NCBI RefSeq assembly: GCF_003432075.1 | Contig: NZ_QWBU01000006.1 | Coordinates: 186,001 to 250,000, forward strand | Direction: 5' to 3' | DNA: 64,000 nt | Origin: Shinella sp. WSJ-2 | Lineage (GTDB): Bacteria; Pseudomonadota; Alphaproteobacteria; Rhizobiales; Rhizobiaceae | Shown here: one piece after another, positions 45,523 to 55,288 of the stretch | Layout of the letters: each line of letters opens with the position of its first letter | Position numbering within the stretch: the stretch's first letter is position 1 | Program-made: the position numbers and the translations under genes | The notes under the pieces: model-generated | The model's database searches: none | What the model saw: the letters and a program-made list of their open reading frames with translations, nothing else | Told to the model about the DNA's origin: nothing

Positions 45523-46950
45523 ATGGACGATCTCGACCTGTGTTACCTCAGCGCCCACGAGGCCATCCACCTCTTCAAGAGCCGCAAGCTTTCTCCTGTT
45601 GAATTGATGGAGGCGGCGATCCGCCGGGCCGAGGCACTGAAAGGCTCGGTCAATGCGCTCACCTACACGCATTTCGACGAGGCGATGGACCTGGCCCGCA
45701 AGGCGGAAGCGAAATATGCCAAGGGCGCACGAACCGGCGCTCTCGAAGGCCTGCCGGTCGGCATCAAGGACGAAAGCGAGATCAAGGGCAAGCCGACCTC
45801 GATGGGGTCGCTGATCCATAAGGATCATATCGCCGAGCGCACCTCGACGATGAATGCCCGCGTCATGGCGGCCGGCGGCATCGTGCATGCGCGCACCGCC
45901 ACGCCGGAATATTGCTGCGCCGGCACCACCTGGTCGCGGCTCTGGGGCGTCACCCGCAATCCGTGGAACCCGGAGTTTACCTGCGGCGGGTCGTCCGGCG
46001 GGGCCGGCGCATCGCTCGCCTCCGGCACCTCGACGCTGGCGACGGGCTCGGATATCGGCGGCTCCATCCGCATTCCGGCCTCGGCCTGCGGCGTCGTCGG
46101 TTATAAGCCGCCCTATGGCCGCAACCCTGACGACACGCCCTTCAATCTCGATTTCTTCTGCCATACCGGCCCGATGGCTCGCACGGTCAAGGATGCGATC
46201 CTGCTGCAGAACGTGATGTGCGGTCCGAGCCCCGACGATATCGTCTCGCTCCGCCCGAAGCTGCGCCTACCGACGGAATACAAGCCGATCAAGGGCTGGA
46301 AGATCGCTTTCTCCATGGATCTTGGCGTCTTCGAGGTCGATCCGGAGGTGCAGAAGAACACGCTGGCCGCCCTCGATGTCTTCCGCTCGCTCGGCGCGAC
46401 GGTCGAGGAGGTCGATCTCGGCTGGCCGTCGCATATCCTCAAGGCCGGCATGGGCTATCTCGAACACATTTTCGGAGCCTTTCTCTCGACGCTGCTCGAT
46501 GAGCACGGAGACAAGATGACGACCTATGCACGGCAGTTCGCCGAGTTCGGCCTCGCCTCGAAATCCACGGATTTCGTCGCAAGCCTGGAGGTTATCGGCG
46601 AGATGTACAAGACGCTGGGGCCGATTCTCGCGCGCTACGACGTGCTCGTCTGCCCGACCAATGCGTTGCCCGCCGTGCGGGCCGATTTCGACCATTCCAC
46701 CGAAACGCTGGAAATCAACGGTAAGGTGGTCAATCCCTCGCTCGGCTGGGTCATGACGACGCCGTTCAACATGATGAGCCGCTGCCCTGTACTGTCCGTG
46801 CCCACGGGCCATGCCCAAAACGGTGTGCCGACGGGCCTGCAGATCGTCGGGCGCACGTATCGCGATGCCGACGTCTTCCGGGCCGGCCTTGCCTTCGAAG
46901 AAGCGGTGGGTGGCTGGTACGGCAGCGCGGCGAGCCGTCCGCGTCTCTGA
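45523..46950 (+). CDS. Amidase (amidase-signature family)
   Basis: A 475-residue amidase-signature enzyme with an intact Ser-cisSer-Lys triad: Lys82 in VGIKDES, Ser157/158 in CGGSSGGAG and the nucleophile Ser181 in GSDIGGSIRIPA. It hydrolyses an amide bond of unknown substrate. ATG 45523 has CCGGAG six bases upstream; the frame upstream to 45481 lacks one. Its position right after the polyamine-type binding protein suggests the imported compound is an amide, for example an acylated polyamine (inference). Confidence 0.85.
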   Translation: MDDLDLCYLSAHEAIHLFKSRKLSPVELMEAAIRRAEALKGSVNALTYTHFDEAMDLARKAEAKYAKGARTGALEGLPVGIKDESEIKGKPTSMGSLIHKDHIAERTSTMNARVMAAGGIVHARTATPEYCCAGTTWSRLWGVTRNPWNPEFTCGGSSGGAGASLASGTSTLATGSDIGGSIRIPASACGVVGYKPPYGRNPDDTPFNLDFFCHTGPMARTVKDAILLQNVMCGPSPDDIVSLRPKLRLPTEYKPIKGWKIAFSMDLGVFEVDPEVQKNTLAALDVFRSLGATVEEVDLGWPSHILKAGMGYLEHIFGAFLSTLLDEHGDKMTTYARQFAEFGLASKSTDFVASLEVIGEMYKTLGPILARYDVLVCPTNALPAVRADFDHSTETLEINGKVVNPSLGWVMTTPFNMMSRCPVLSVPTGHAQNGVPTGLQIVGRTYRDADVFRAGLAFEEAVGGWYGSAASRPRL

Positions 46951-46958
46951 GAGAGTCG

Positions 46959-47705
46959 TTGACCGGCACGGTCCACCGTCCGATAAGAGCGGTGGACCGC
47001 TTAAGAGTCTGGAATGATGCGTTGAAGACACCCAAGGCCGCCCCCGTCGTGCCCGATGAAGATGGCGAGACATCGACGCCGCTGACCAAGACCGGCCGCA
47101 AGGATGGCCGGCACCTGCGCGGGCAGGCGAGCGTACAGCGCATCATCGATACCACCATCCGCCTGATCGCCGAGGAGGGGATTTCCGGCGTCACCATGCA
47201 GCGCATCGCGCGCGAGATCGGCTCCTCCAATGCGCTGGTCGTCTTCCATTTCGGCTCGAAGGAAAAGCTTTTCCGCGCCGTGCTGGAGTATCTCAACGAC
47301 CAGTTCGACGCCCTCTGGCAGAAGACCGTTTGGAAGCCCGGTCTTTCGGCGGCGGAGCGTGTGGTGGCCTCGATCGATTGCGCCCGGCATTTTCGCATTC
47401 AGCATCCTGACTGGGTCACCGTCTGGGTGCTGTTCGGCGGCGACCGTCAGACGACGCAACTCGACCGCATGATCAGCCTGCCGAGCGACCGGGCCTATCT
47501 CGCCCAGTCTCGCGCCTTTCTGACCGAAATCGCGCGCGAGGGCGGCTATGAGAACGTGGATATCGATACGCTGGCCGAAGGGCTGAACTATCTCGTGCAC
47601 GGCGCCTGGTACTGGGACACTTTCAATCCCGACACGGTCCGGTCCGATGCCCTGCATGCGACGGCGCTGGCTTTGCTGCGCCAGGCCTTTCCGAAAAGCT
47701 TTTGA
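46959..47705 (+). CDS. TetR/AcrR-family regulator
   Basis: A TetR-type regulator of up to 248 residues. The HTH is LIAEEGISGVTMQRIAREIGSSNALVVFHF, preceded by an unusually long, low-complexity N-terminal stretch. The C-terminal domain (CARHFRIQHPDWVTVWVLFGG, LNYLVHGAWYWDTF) resembles BetI-like members. It follows the amidase by 8 bp, suggesting control of this operon. The start is uncertain: TTG 46959 follows GAGAGAG, but TTG 47022 or GTG 47049 would remove the unusual N-terminus. Confidence 0.75.
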   Translation: MTGTVHRPIRAVDRLRVWNDALKTPKAAPVVPDEDGETSTPLTKTGRKDGRHLRGQASVQRIIDTTIRLIAEEGISGVTMQRIAREIGSSNALVVFHFGSKEKLFRAVLEYLNDQFDALWQKTVWKPGLSAAERVVASIDCARHFRIQHPDWVTVWVLFGGDRQTTQLDRMISLPSDRAYLAQSRAFLTEIAREGGYENVDIDTLAEGLNYLVHGAWYWDTFNPDTVRSDALHATALALLRQAFPKSF

Positions 47706-47708
47706 GCG

Positions 47709-47738
47709 GGCAAAAAAGAGCCCCGCACGAAGCGGGGC
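47709..47738 (-). terminator. Rho-independent terminator (minus strand)
   Basis: On the minus strand GCCCCGC and GCGGGGC (47720-47726 and 47732-47738) form a 7-bp stem with a 5-nt loop, followed by TCTTTTTT (complement of 47712-47719). It could end the oxyR transcript or a small RNA encoded in 47739-47860. Confidence 0.75.
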
Positions 47739-47860
47739 AGCAAGCGCCACGGTTTGGCTCCCAATGACGCGGGGAAGCTCGCGGGTTGCGCGAGTGCCCT
47801 TCAACTATGCCCTTGCTCCTCATCAGGGAAGGTCTGATTCGGCGATTCCGGTACGCTTGT
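47720..47860 (-). ncRNA. Candidate structured small RNA upstream of the terminator
   Basis: Between the oxyR stop (47918) and the terminator, CAAGCG (complement of 47854-47859) can pair with CGCTTG (complement of 47741-47746) as a closing stem, and CTCGCG-CAACC-CGCGAG (complement of 47788-47804) gives an internal hairpin. This resembles a rod-like small RNA about 140 nt long. It could also simply be the 3' untranslated region of oxyR. No family recognised. Confidence 0.35.
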
Positions 47861-47917
47861 GCAAATAAACTGCAAATGCAGCCGTTTTGACCGCGGGCGT
47901 GCCTAGGAAGCGTCCAC

Positions 47918-48823
47918 CTAAAGCGCATCCCGCATGCCATCGGCCGAGCGACGCACCACCGCAGCGATTTCACGGAGCTGTTTGGCGAGCGGTGTGGAGT
48001 TGCGCCAGATCATGCCGATCGTGCGCGAGGGGCGGGGGGAGGCAAAGCGGGCGATGGAGACTTGGGCCGAGCGGGTCTCCACCGGCACTGCCATCTCCGG
48101 GATGAGGGTGACCCCGATGCCGGCGCCGACCATTTGCACCAGCGTCGACAGCGAGCTGCCCTCCATGATCTCGCGAGGCTTGGCCGATCCGATCCGGCAG
48201 AAGGACAGCGCCTGGTCGCGGAAACAATGGCCTTCCTCCAAGAGAAGCAGCCGCATTTCGCGCAGCGCATCGCGCTCGGGCACCGGCTTGCCCTCGTCCT
48301 CGCGCGGGCGCACCAGTACGAAATCCTCGTCGAATAGCTTCATTTCGGTCAGCGACGGCTCGGAGACCGGCAGGGCGACGATGGCAATGTCCAGGTCGCC
48401 CTGCGTCAGTTCCTGGATGAGCTTGGCCGTCTGCGTTTCGCGCACGTCGATCTGAATTCCGTCGTAGGCGCGGTTCAGATCGTTTATGATGACTGGCAAC
48501 AGATAGGGCGCGACGGTCGGGATGATGCCGATGCGCAAGCGCGCGAGAAAGGGAGTGCGCGCCGCGCGGGCGAGCTCGCCCAGTTCGTCGACGGCTTGCA
48601 GGATATCCCGCGCCCGGTGCGCGAAGGTTATGCCGAAAGCGGTGAGCGTCACGTCGCGGGCGTTGCGTTCGAAAAGAGGGTTGCCGAGCTCCTCCTCCAG
48701 TTCCTTGATCTGCATCGAAAGGGCCGGCTGGGAGATGGCGCAGGCATCGGCGGCGAGGCGGAAGCGGCCATGCCGCGCCAGAGCCTCAAAATAGCGTAGC
48801 TGCTTCAGGGTGAGGTTCGTCAT
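47918..48823 (-). CDS. oxyR: Hydrogen-peroxide-responsive LysR regulator OxyR
   Basis: A 301-residue LysR regulator with the OxyR redox pair: Cys200 and Cys209 in EEGHCFRDQALSFC, corresponding to the peroxide-sensing cysteines of E. coli OxyR. The N-terminal HTH (HGRFRLAADACAISQPALSMQIKELE) and effector domain are complete. It is divergent from katG with 165 bp between starts, a classic arrangement. The start codon overlaps the left edge of an OxyR-like site (48822-48836), suggesting autorepression. No obvious ribosome-binding site precedes the ATG. Confidence 0.92.
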   Translation of the reverse strand: MTNLTLKQLRYFEALARHGRFRLAADACAISQPALSMQIKELEEELGNPLFERNARDVTLTAFGITFAHRARDILQAVDELGELARAARTPFLARLRIGIIPTVAPYLLPVIINDLNRAYDGIQIDVRETQTAKLIQELTQGDLDIAIVALPVSEPSLTEMKLFDEDFVLVRPREDEGKPVPERDALREMRLLLLEEGHCFRDQALSFCRIGSAKPREIMEGSSLSTLVQMVGAGIGVTLIPEMAVPVETRSAQVSIARFASPRPSRTIGMIWRNSTPLAKQLREIAAVVRRSADGMRDAL

Positions 48824-48836
48824 AACTTAAACTTAT
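48822..48836. promoter_or_regulatory. Candidate OxyR-binding site
   Basis: ATAACTTAAACTTAT fits the ATA(G/A)-N7-(C/T)TAT half of the OxyR consensus. A second related AT-rich motif (AACTTAAATTTATT) lies at 48856-48869 on the katG side. The first covers the oxyR start codon. Confidence 0.5.
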
Positions 48837-48862
48837 CGAAGCGATCAGAAAATCCAACTTAA

Positions 48863-51172
<2,310 letters not shown>

Positions 51173-51194
51173 TCGATCCATTCAAGATGATGGC

Positions 51195-51222
51195 AATGGC
51201 CGGCTTTTGCCGGCCATTTTCG
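51195..51222 (+). terminator. Rho-independent terminator of katG
   Basis: A perfect 10-bp stem (51195-51204 with 51209-51218), TTTT loop, and a short T-rich tail (TTCGTT). It closes the katG transcript. Confidence 0.75.
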
Positions 51223-51350
51223 TTCAAGCCCTTGAAAACAAAGATCCCAGGCCGTTTTTGCATGAGGTTTTGCCCAAATTGAATTGGCAAGGTCCGGCAA
51301 GTCGCACCAATGTTCCGCGCCAGTGACAACCAATGCGCAATGAGGAACGG

Positions 51351-52202
51351 ATGGGCAGGATCGTCTACATCCACGGTGATTTCGTGCCGGAAGAAGAGGC
51401 CCGCATCGGGCTTTTCGATCGCGGCTTTCTGTTCGGTGACGCGGTCTATGAGGTAACGGCCGTCATCGCCGGCAGGATGATCGACAACGACCTGCATCTT
51501 GACCGTCTCGAACGCTCGCTTGGTGAACTCGGCATCGCCCTTCCGCTGCCGCGGCCGGACATCGAGGCGCTGCAAGCGGAACTGATCAACCGCAATCTCC
51601 TCACGGATGGCACCGTCTATCTGCACGTCTCGCGCGGCGAGGCGGACCGCGATTTCCTCTATTCGCAAGGCATGGCGCCGAAGCTCGTCGGCTTCACCCA
51701 GACCAAGACGTTGACCGGTACGAAGGCGCAGCGCGAAGGCATCACCGTCGATCTGGCGGACGATCCGCGCTGGCACCGACGCGATATCAAGACGGCGATG
51801 CTGCTCGGGCAGGTCATGGCCAAGCAGACGGCGCGGGCGCGCGGTTTCGACGATGTCTGGCTGGTCGAAGCGGGACTGGTGACGGAGGGAGCCTCCTCGA
51901 CGGCGCATGTCATCACCGCCGACGGACGCATCCTCACCCGCGCCGCCTCGAAGGCGACGTTGCCGGGCTGTACGCAGCGGGCACTGGCACGGCTGTGCGC
52001 GGCCGAGGGCCTGCGCATCGAGGAGCGCGCCTTCACACCCAAGGAGGCGCAGGACGCGGCCGAAGCGTTCCAGACCTCCGCCTCGAGCCTCGTCATGCCA
52101 GTCGTGAAGATCGGCGGGCGGATGATCGGCGATGGCCGGCCCGGTCCGATGACGCGGCGGTTGCAGTCGCTCTATCTGGAAGCGGCCGGCGTTCCGGCTT
52201 AG
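51351..52202 (+). CDS. dat: D-amino-acid aminotransferase (class IV)
   Basis: A 283-residue fold-type IV aminotransferase, exactly the size of Bacillus D-amino-acid aminotransferase. The PLP lysine is Lys147 in HRRDIKTAMLLGQVMAKQ, the pyridine-N glutamate is in EAGLVTEGASS, and the start GRIVYIHGDFVPEEEARIGLFDRGF is typical of the Dat branch. It transfers the amino group between D-amino acids and 2-oxo acids. ATG 51351 has GAGGAA upstream; ATG 51333 is in frame. Adjacent to D-peptide-degrading genes. Confidence 0.8.
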   Translation: MGRIVYIHGDFVPEEEARIGLFDRGFLFGDAVYEVTAVIAGRMIDNDLHLDRLERSLGELGIALPLPRPDIEALQAELINRNLLTDGTVYLHVSRGEADRDFLYSQGMAPKLVGFTQTKTLTGTKAQREGITVDLADDPRWHRRDIKTAMLLGQVMAKQTARARGFDDVWLVEAGLVTEGASSTAHVITADGRILTRAASKATLPGCTQRALARLCAAEGLRIEERAFTPKEAQDAAEAFQTSASSLVMPVVKIGGRMIGDGRPGPMTRRLQSLYLEAAGVPA

Positions 52203-52303
52203 AGCAATTCCAGCAAAAGTGCGAAGCGGTTTTGCGTCCGGAATTGCGTGGGGACAAAGAGATAGAGCGTCTTCGCGTTTCGTAGAAAAGCGGAAATGCT
52301 CTA
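52203..52303. repeat. RIME-like rhizobial intergenic palindromic element
   Basis: A 101-bp element with terminal inverted repeats (GAGCAATTCC at the left end and GGAAATGCTC at the right end, one mismatch) and internal dyads around GCGAAGCGG and CGTTTCG. It has the size and arrangement of RIME-type elements of Rhizobium. It occupies the whole gap between dat and the peptidase gene. Confidence 0.65.
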
Positions 52304-52331
52304 GGGAAGATTGGGACATCGGGGAGCGGAT

Positions 52332-53369
52332 ATGAAGACGGCGCGGGAATGGGGTTTGATGCCGGAAAGCCGGCTAGCAGTGGGGCCTGACAATGCCATC
52401 ACCGATGTCTCGGGCGTGGCCGTTGGGCATCGCTCGCTGCGCGGTGATGGCATCTTTACCGGCGTTACGGCCGTGCTTCCCCATCAGGGCGATCTTTTCC
52501 TGGCGAAGCCGCGTGCGGCCGTCGAGGTGATCAATGGCTTCGGTAAGTCGGCGGGTCTGATGCAGGTGGCGGAGCTTGGCACGATCGAGACGCCGATCCT
52601 GTTGACCAACACCTTTGGCGTCGCAGCCTGCACAGAGGCGTTGATCCGCCGGGCCATTGCGGCAAATCCGGCGATCGGGCGCAAGACCTCCACAGTCAAT
52701 CCGCTCGTCTGCGAATGCAATGACGGCAGCATCAATGATATTCAGGCGCTGGCCGTGACACCCGATGACGCCATGGCCGCGCTCGATGCCGCCCGGCCGG
52801 GTCCGGTCGAGCAGGGGGCGGTGGGCGCGGGTTCCGGCATGACGGCCTTCGGCTTCAAGGCGGGCATCGGCACGGCCTCGCGTGTCATGCGCATCGCCAA
52901 ACGCGATTTCACGCTCGGTACCCTCGTGCTTGCCAATTTCGGCGCGGCCGGCGATCTCGTCCTGCCGGATGGCCGGCGTCCCGATCCACGCGTGCCGGCC
53001 ACGCCCGAGCGCGGCTCGGTCATCGTCATCATGGCGACGGACCTGCCGCTCGGCGACCGGCAATTGCAACGCGTCGCACGCCGCGGCGGAGCGGGACTTG
53101 CCCGGCTCGGCGCCTTCTGGGGCCATGGCAGCGGCGATGTCGTGCTGTGTTTTACGACGGCCGATCCCGTCGCGCATGATACTGCTGCGCCGATCACCAG
53201 TCAGCAGCGCCTGTCCGACGACCATATCGACCTCGCCTTCCGCGCCGCCACTGAGGCCACGCAGGAGGCCGTGCTGAATGCGCTCTGCTTGGCGCCCGCC
53301 ACCCCGGCCCGCAATGGCCGCGTCTATCCCGCCATGGCCGATTGGCTGAAGGAGAACCAGAACCCATGA
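52332..53369 (+). CDS. P1/DmpA-family aminopeptidase (S58)
   Basis: A 345-residue protein of the DmpA/BapA family of N-terminal-nucleophile aminopeptidases, which act on peptides with N-terminal D- or beta-amino acids or glycine. The hallmark GAVGAGSGMTAFGFKAGIGTAS region, containing the autocleavage and nucleophile segment, is present, as are RAAVEVINGFGKSAGL, TNTFGVAACTEAL and NPLVCECNDGSIND. ATG 52332 has GGGGAGCGG upstream. Its stop overlaps the following D-aminopeptidase start by 4 bp. Confidence 0.82.
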   Translation: MKTAREWGLMPESRLAVGPDNAITDVSGVAVGHRSLRGDGIFTGVTAVLPHQGDLFLAKPRAAVEVINGFGKSAGLMQVAELGTIETPILLTNTFGVAACTEALIRRAIAANPAIGRKTSTVNPLVCECNDGSINDIQALAVTPDDAMAALDAARPGPVEQGAVGAGSGMTAFGFKAGIGTASRVMRIAKRDFTLGTLVLANFGAAGDLVLPDGRRPDPRVPATPERGSVIVIMATDLPLGDRQLQRVARRGGAGLARLGAFWGHGSGDVVLCFTTADPVAHDTAAPITSQQRLSDDHIDLAFRAATEATQEAVLNALCLAPATPARNGRVYPAMADWLKENQNP

Positions 53370-54166
53370 AAGTCTTCATTTCCGCCGATATCGAGGGAAC
53401 CGCCGGAATTGCCCAATGGGATGAGGCGGACCGCAACCATCCGGACTGGAACGAGTTTCGTGCGCTGATGACGGCCGAAGTGGTCGCCGCCTGTGAGGGC
53501 GCGCGGGCTGCCGGCGCGACGGAGGTCGTGATCAAGGATGCACACAGCAGTGGACGAAACCTGATCCTCGACCGGCTGCCTGATTATGCGCGTATCGTGC
53601 GCGGCTGGTCGGGCCATCCGGATGAGATGATGTACGGCATCGATGCCGGCTTCGCCGCCGCGATCTATACCGGCTATCACTCCAAGGCCGGTACCGAGGT
53701 CAACCCGCTCGCGCACACCTCCAACATGCGCATTTCGCGCCTGTTGCTGAATGGCGAGGTCGCCTCCGAATTCACTTTCAACGCGCTCTGTGCGGCCGGT
53801 TACGGCGTGCCGTCGGTCTTCCTCGCCGGTGACGAAGGCATCTGTGCAGAGGCGCGGGCCATGGTGCCGGGCCTTGCGGCGGTGGAGACGCTGGATGGGC
53901 GGGGCCATGCCACGACATCCATCTCGCCCGCCTGGTCGCGGCGCCTCATTCGCGAGGGCGTGGCTGCGGCCCTTTCCGGCGATTTCGCGCAGGCGCTTCC
54001 CGCCAAGGCGGAGCACTACGAAGTGATCATCGAGTTCAACACGCCGGGCGAGGCCTATCGTGCCAGCTGGTATCCCGGTGCGCGCACGCACGGCCTTCGC
54101 GCCATCGCCTTCGAGCACAAGGATTTTTCCGAAATCCTGCGCGCACTGCTTTTCCTTAAGGTCTGA
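53366..54166 (+). CDS. M55-family D-aminopeptidase (DppA-like)
   Basis: A 266-residue zinc D-aminopeptidase like Bacillus DppA. Asp8 and Glu10 (SADIEGTAG), His60 (KDAHSSGRN), His105 (GYHSKAG), His117 (PLAHTSN) and Glu135 (NGEVASEF) match the dizinc and catalytic positions of that enzyme. It removes N-terminal D-amino acids. Start overlaps the previous stop (ATGA). It converges, with no gap, on the LysR gene. Confidence 0.87.
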   Translation: MKVFISADIEGTAGIAQWDEADRNHPDWNEFRALMTAEVVAACEGARAAGATEVVIKDAHSSGRNLILDRLPDYARIVRGWSGHPDEMMYGIDAGFAAAIYTGYHSKAGTEVNPLAHTSNMRISRLLLNGEVASEFTFNALCAAGYGVPSVFLAGDEGICAEARAMVPGLAAVETLDGRGHATTSISPAWSRRLIREGVAAALSGDFAQALPAKAEHYEVIIEFNTPGEAYRASWYPGARTHGLRAIAFEHKDFSEILRALLFLKV

Positions 54167-55108
54167 TCAGGCCGGTTCGCGCTCAAGGAGCAGCTTTGCC
54201 GTACGCCAAAGGTCCTCGACCTTGCGACTGCGGCTTGCCGCATGTCGGTAGAGCCGGATCTCAAGATCGAGGTTCCAGCCGGCATCGGCAGAGGCGGTCA
54301 CGAGGCGTCCGCTGTCGATCTCGTCGCGCGCCAGGCTCTCTGGCAACCAGCAAATGCCCGCTCCTGTTACCGCCATGTTCATCAGCCCGGCGCTGATCGT
54401 GTTTTCGTGCGTTATGCGGCGCCGGAAGGGCGGGCGGCGCAGCATGAGGCGCGACAGCGCCACGCCGAAGAACGAGTTGAAGCCGTAGCTCAAGTAGGGA
54501 ACGGCAAGCCGTGGCTGCGCGACGGCGCGGTCGAGGAGATGCAACCCCGGCTGCACGCCGCCGGGCATCGCGACCTGGGTCGCCGCAAGCGGGATCAGCC
54601 GGTCATGCGCGACCGTCAGCGACGAGAACTGACCACGATCAAGATGGAACGGCACTTCCGGATGGGCGTAGGTGAGGAAGAAATCCGCCTCGTCACCGAC
54701 GAGTGCATCGAGATTGGCTTCGATACCGCCGCGATCGGCGATCAGCGAGGTGCTGAAGGCGCCACCGGCCTTTTCGAGCGTCTGCAGCCAGCGCGGAAAG
54801 AACGTCACCGTCAGCGTGTGGAGGGCGGCGAAGCGCACGAGGCCCGGCTCATGGGACGGGCGTAACGCCTCGCGCGCCGCATAGAAGGTGCGGATCGCCT
54901 CCTGCGCGACCGGCAGGAAATTGCGGCCGGCCGGTGTCAGTTCGGCCGGCATGGTGGCGCGGCTGATCAGCGTTGCGCCGAGCCAGCTTTCCAGCTGTTT
55001 GATGCGGCGGCTGAAGGCTGGCTGCGTGACGTTGCGCTGATCCGCGGCGCGCGAAAAACTCGACGTGTCCGCAAGCGTCACGAAATCCTCCAGCCACTTG
55101 ATCTCCAC
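54167..55108 (-). CDS. LysR-family transcriptional regulator
   Basis: A 313-residue LysR regulator with HTH KWLEDFVTLADTSSFSRAADQRNVTQPAFSRRIKQLE. A GTG start at 55108 with GGGAGG upstream fits family length; the longer frame to 55156 adds a charged stretch of no recognised role. Divergent from the amidohydrolase gene; a T-N11-A palindrome (55172-55186) in between supports local control of the amidohydrolase and the Dpp-type transporter. Confidence 0.85.
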   Translation of the reverse strand: MEIKWLEDFVTLADTSSFSRAADQRNVTQPAFSRRIKQLESWLGATLISRATMPAELTPAGRNFLPVAQEAIRTFYAAREALRPSHEPGLVRFAALHTLTVTFFPRWLQTLEKAGGAFSTSLIADRGGIEANLDALVGDEADFFLTYAHPEVPFHLDRGQFSSLTVAHDRLIPLAATQVAMPGGVQPGLHLLDRAVAQPRLAVPYLSYGFNSFFGVALSRLMLRRPPFRRRITHENTISAGLMNMAVTGAGICWLPESLARDEIDSGRLVTASADAGWNLDLEIRLYRHAASRSRKVEDLWRTAKLLLEREPA

Positions 55109-55171
55109 GTCCGATGCCTCCCGCTCCTGTCTCCTGCGAGAAGGATCATAAGTCATTCAATCGAAATGGGT

Positions 55172-55186
55172 ATGCCGTTTCGGCAT
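55172..55186. promoter_or_regulatory. T-N11-A palindrome, candidate LysR operator
   Basis: ATGCCGTTTCGGCAT is a perfect dyad with 6-bp arms and contains the T-N11-A LysR signature. It lies about 64 bp from the LysR start and 103 bp from the amidohydrolase start. Confidence 0.55.
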
Positions 55187-55288
55187 GGGCTGGTGCCAAA
55201 AGCGAATTGGCCAAGTCAGCCGCAACCTTTCACGTTGCGTCAGGAGGAACGGGGGGCCGGTTCGGCTGCCCCGACAAGGGAGTGCTGC

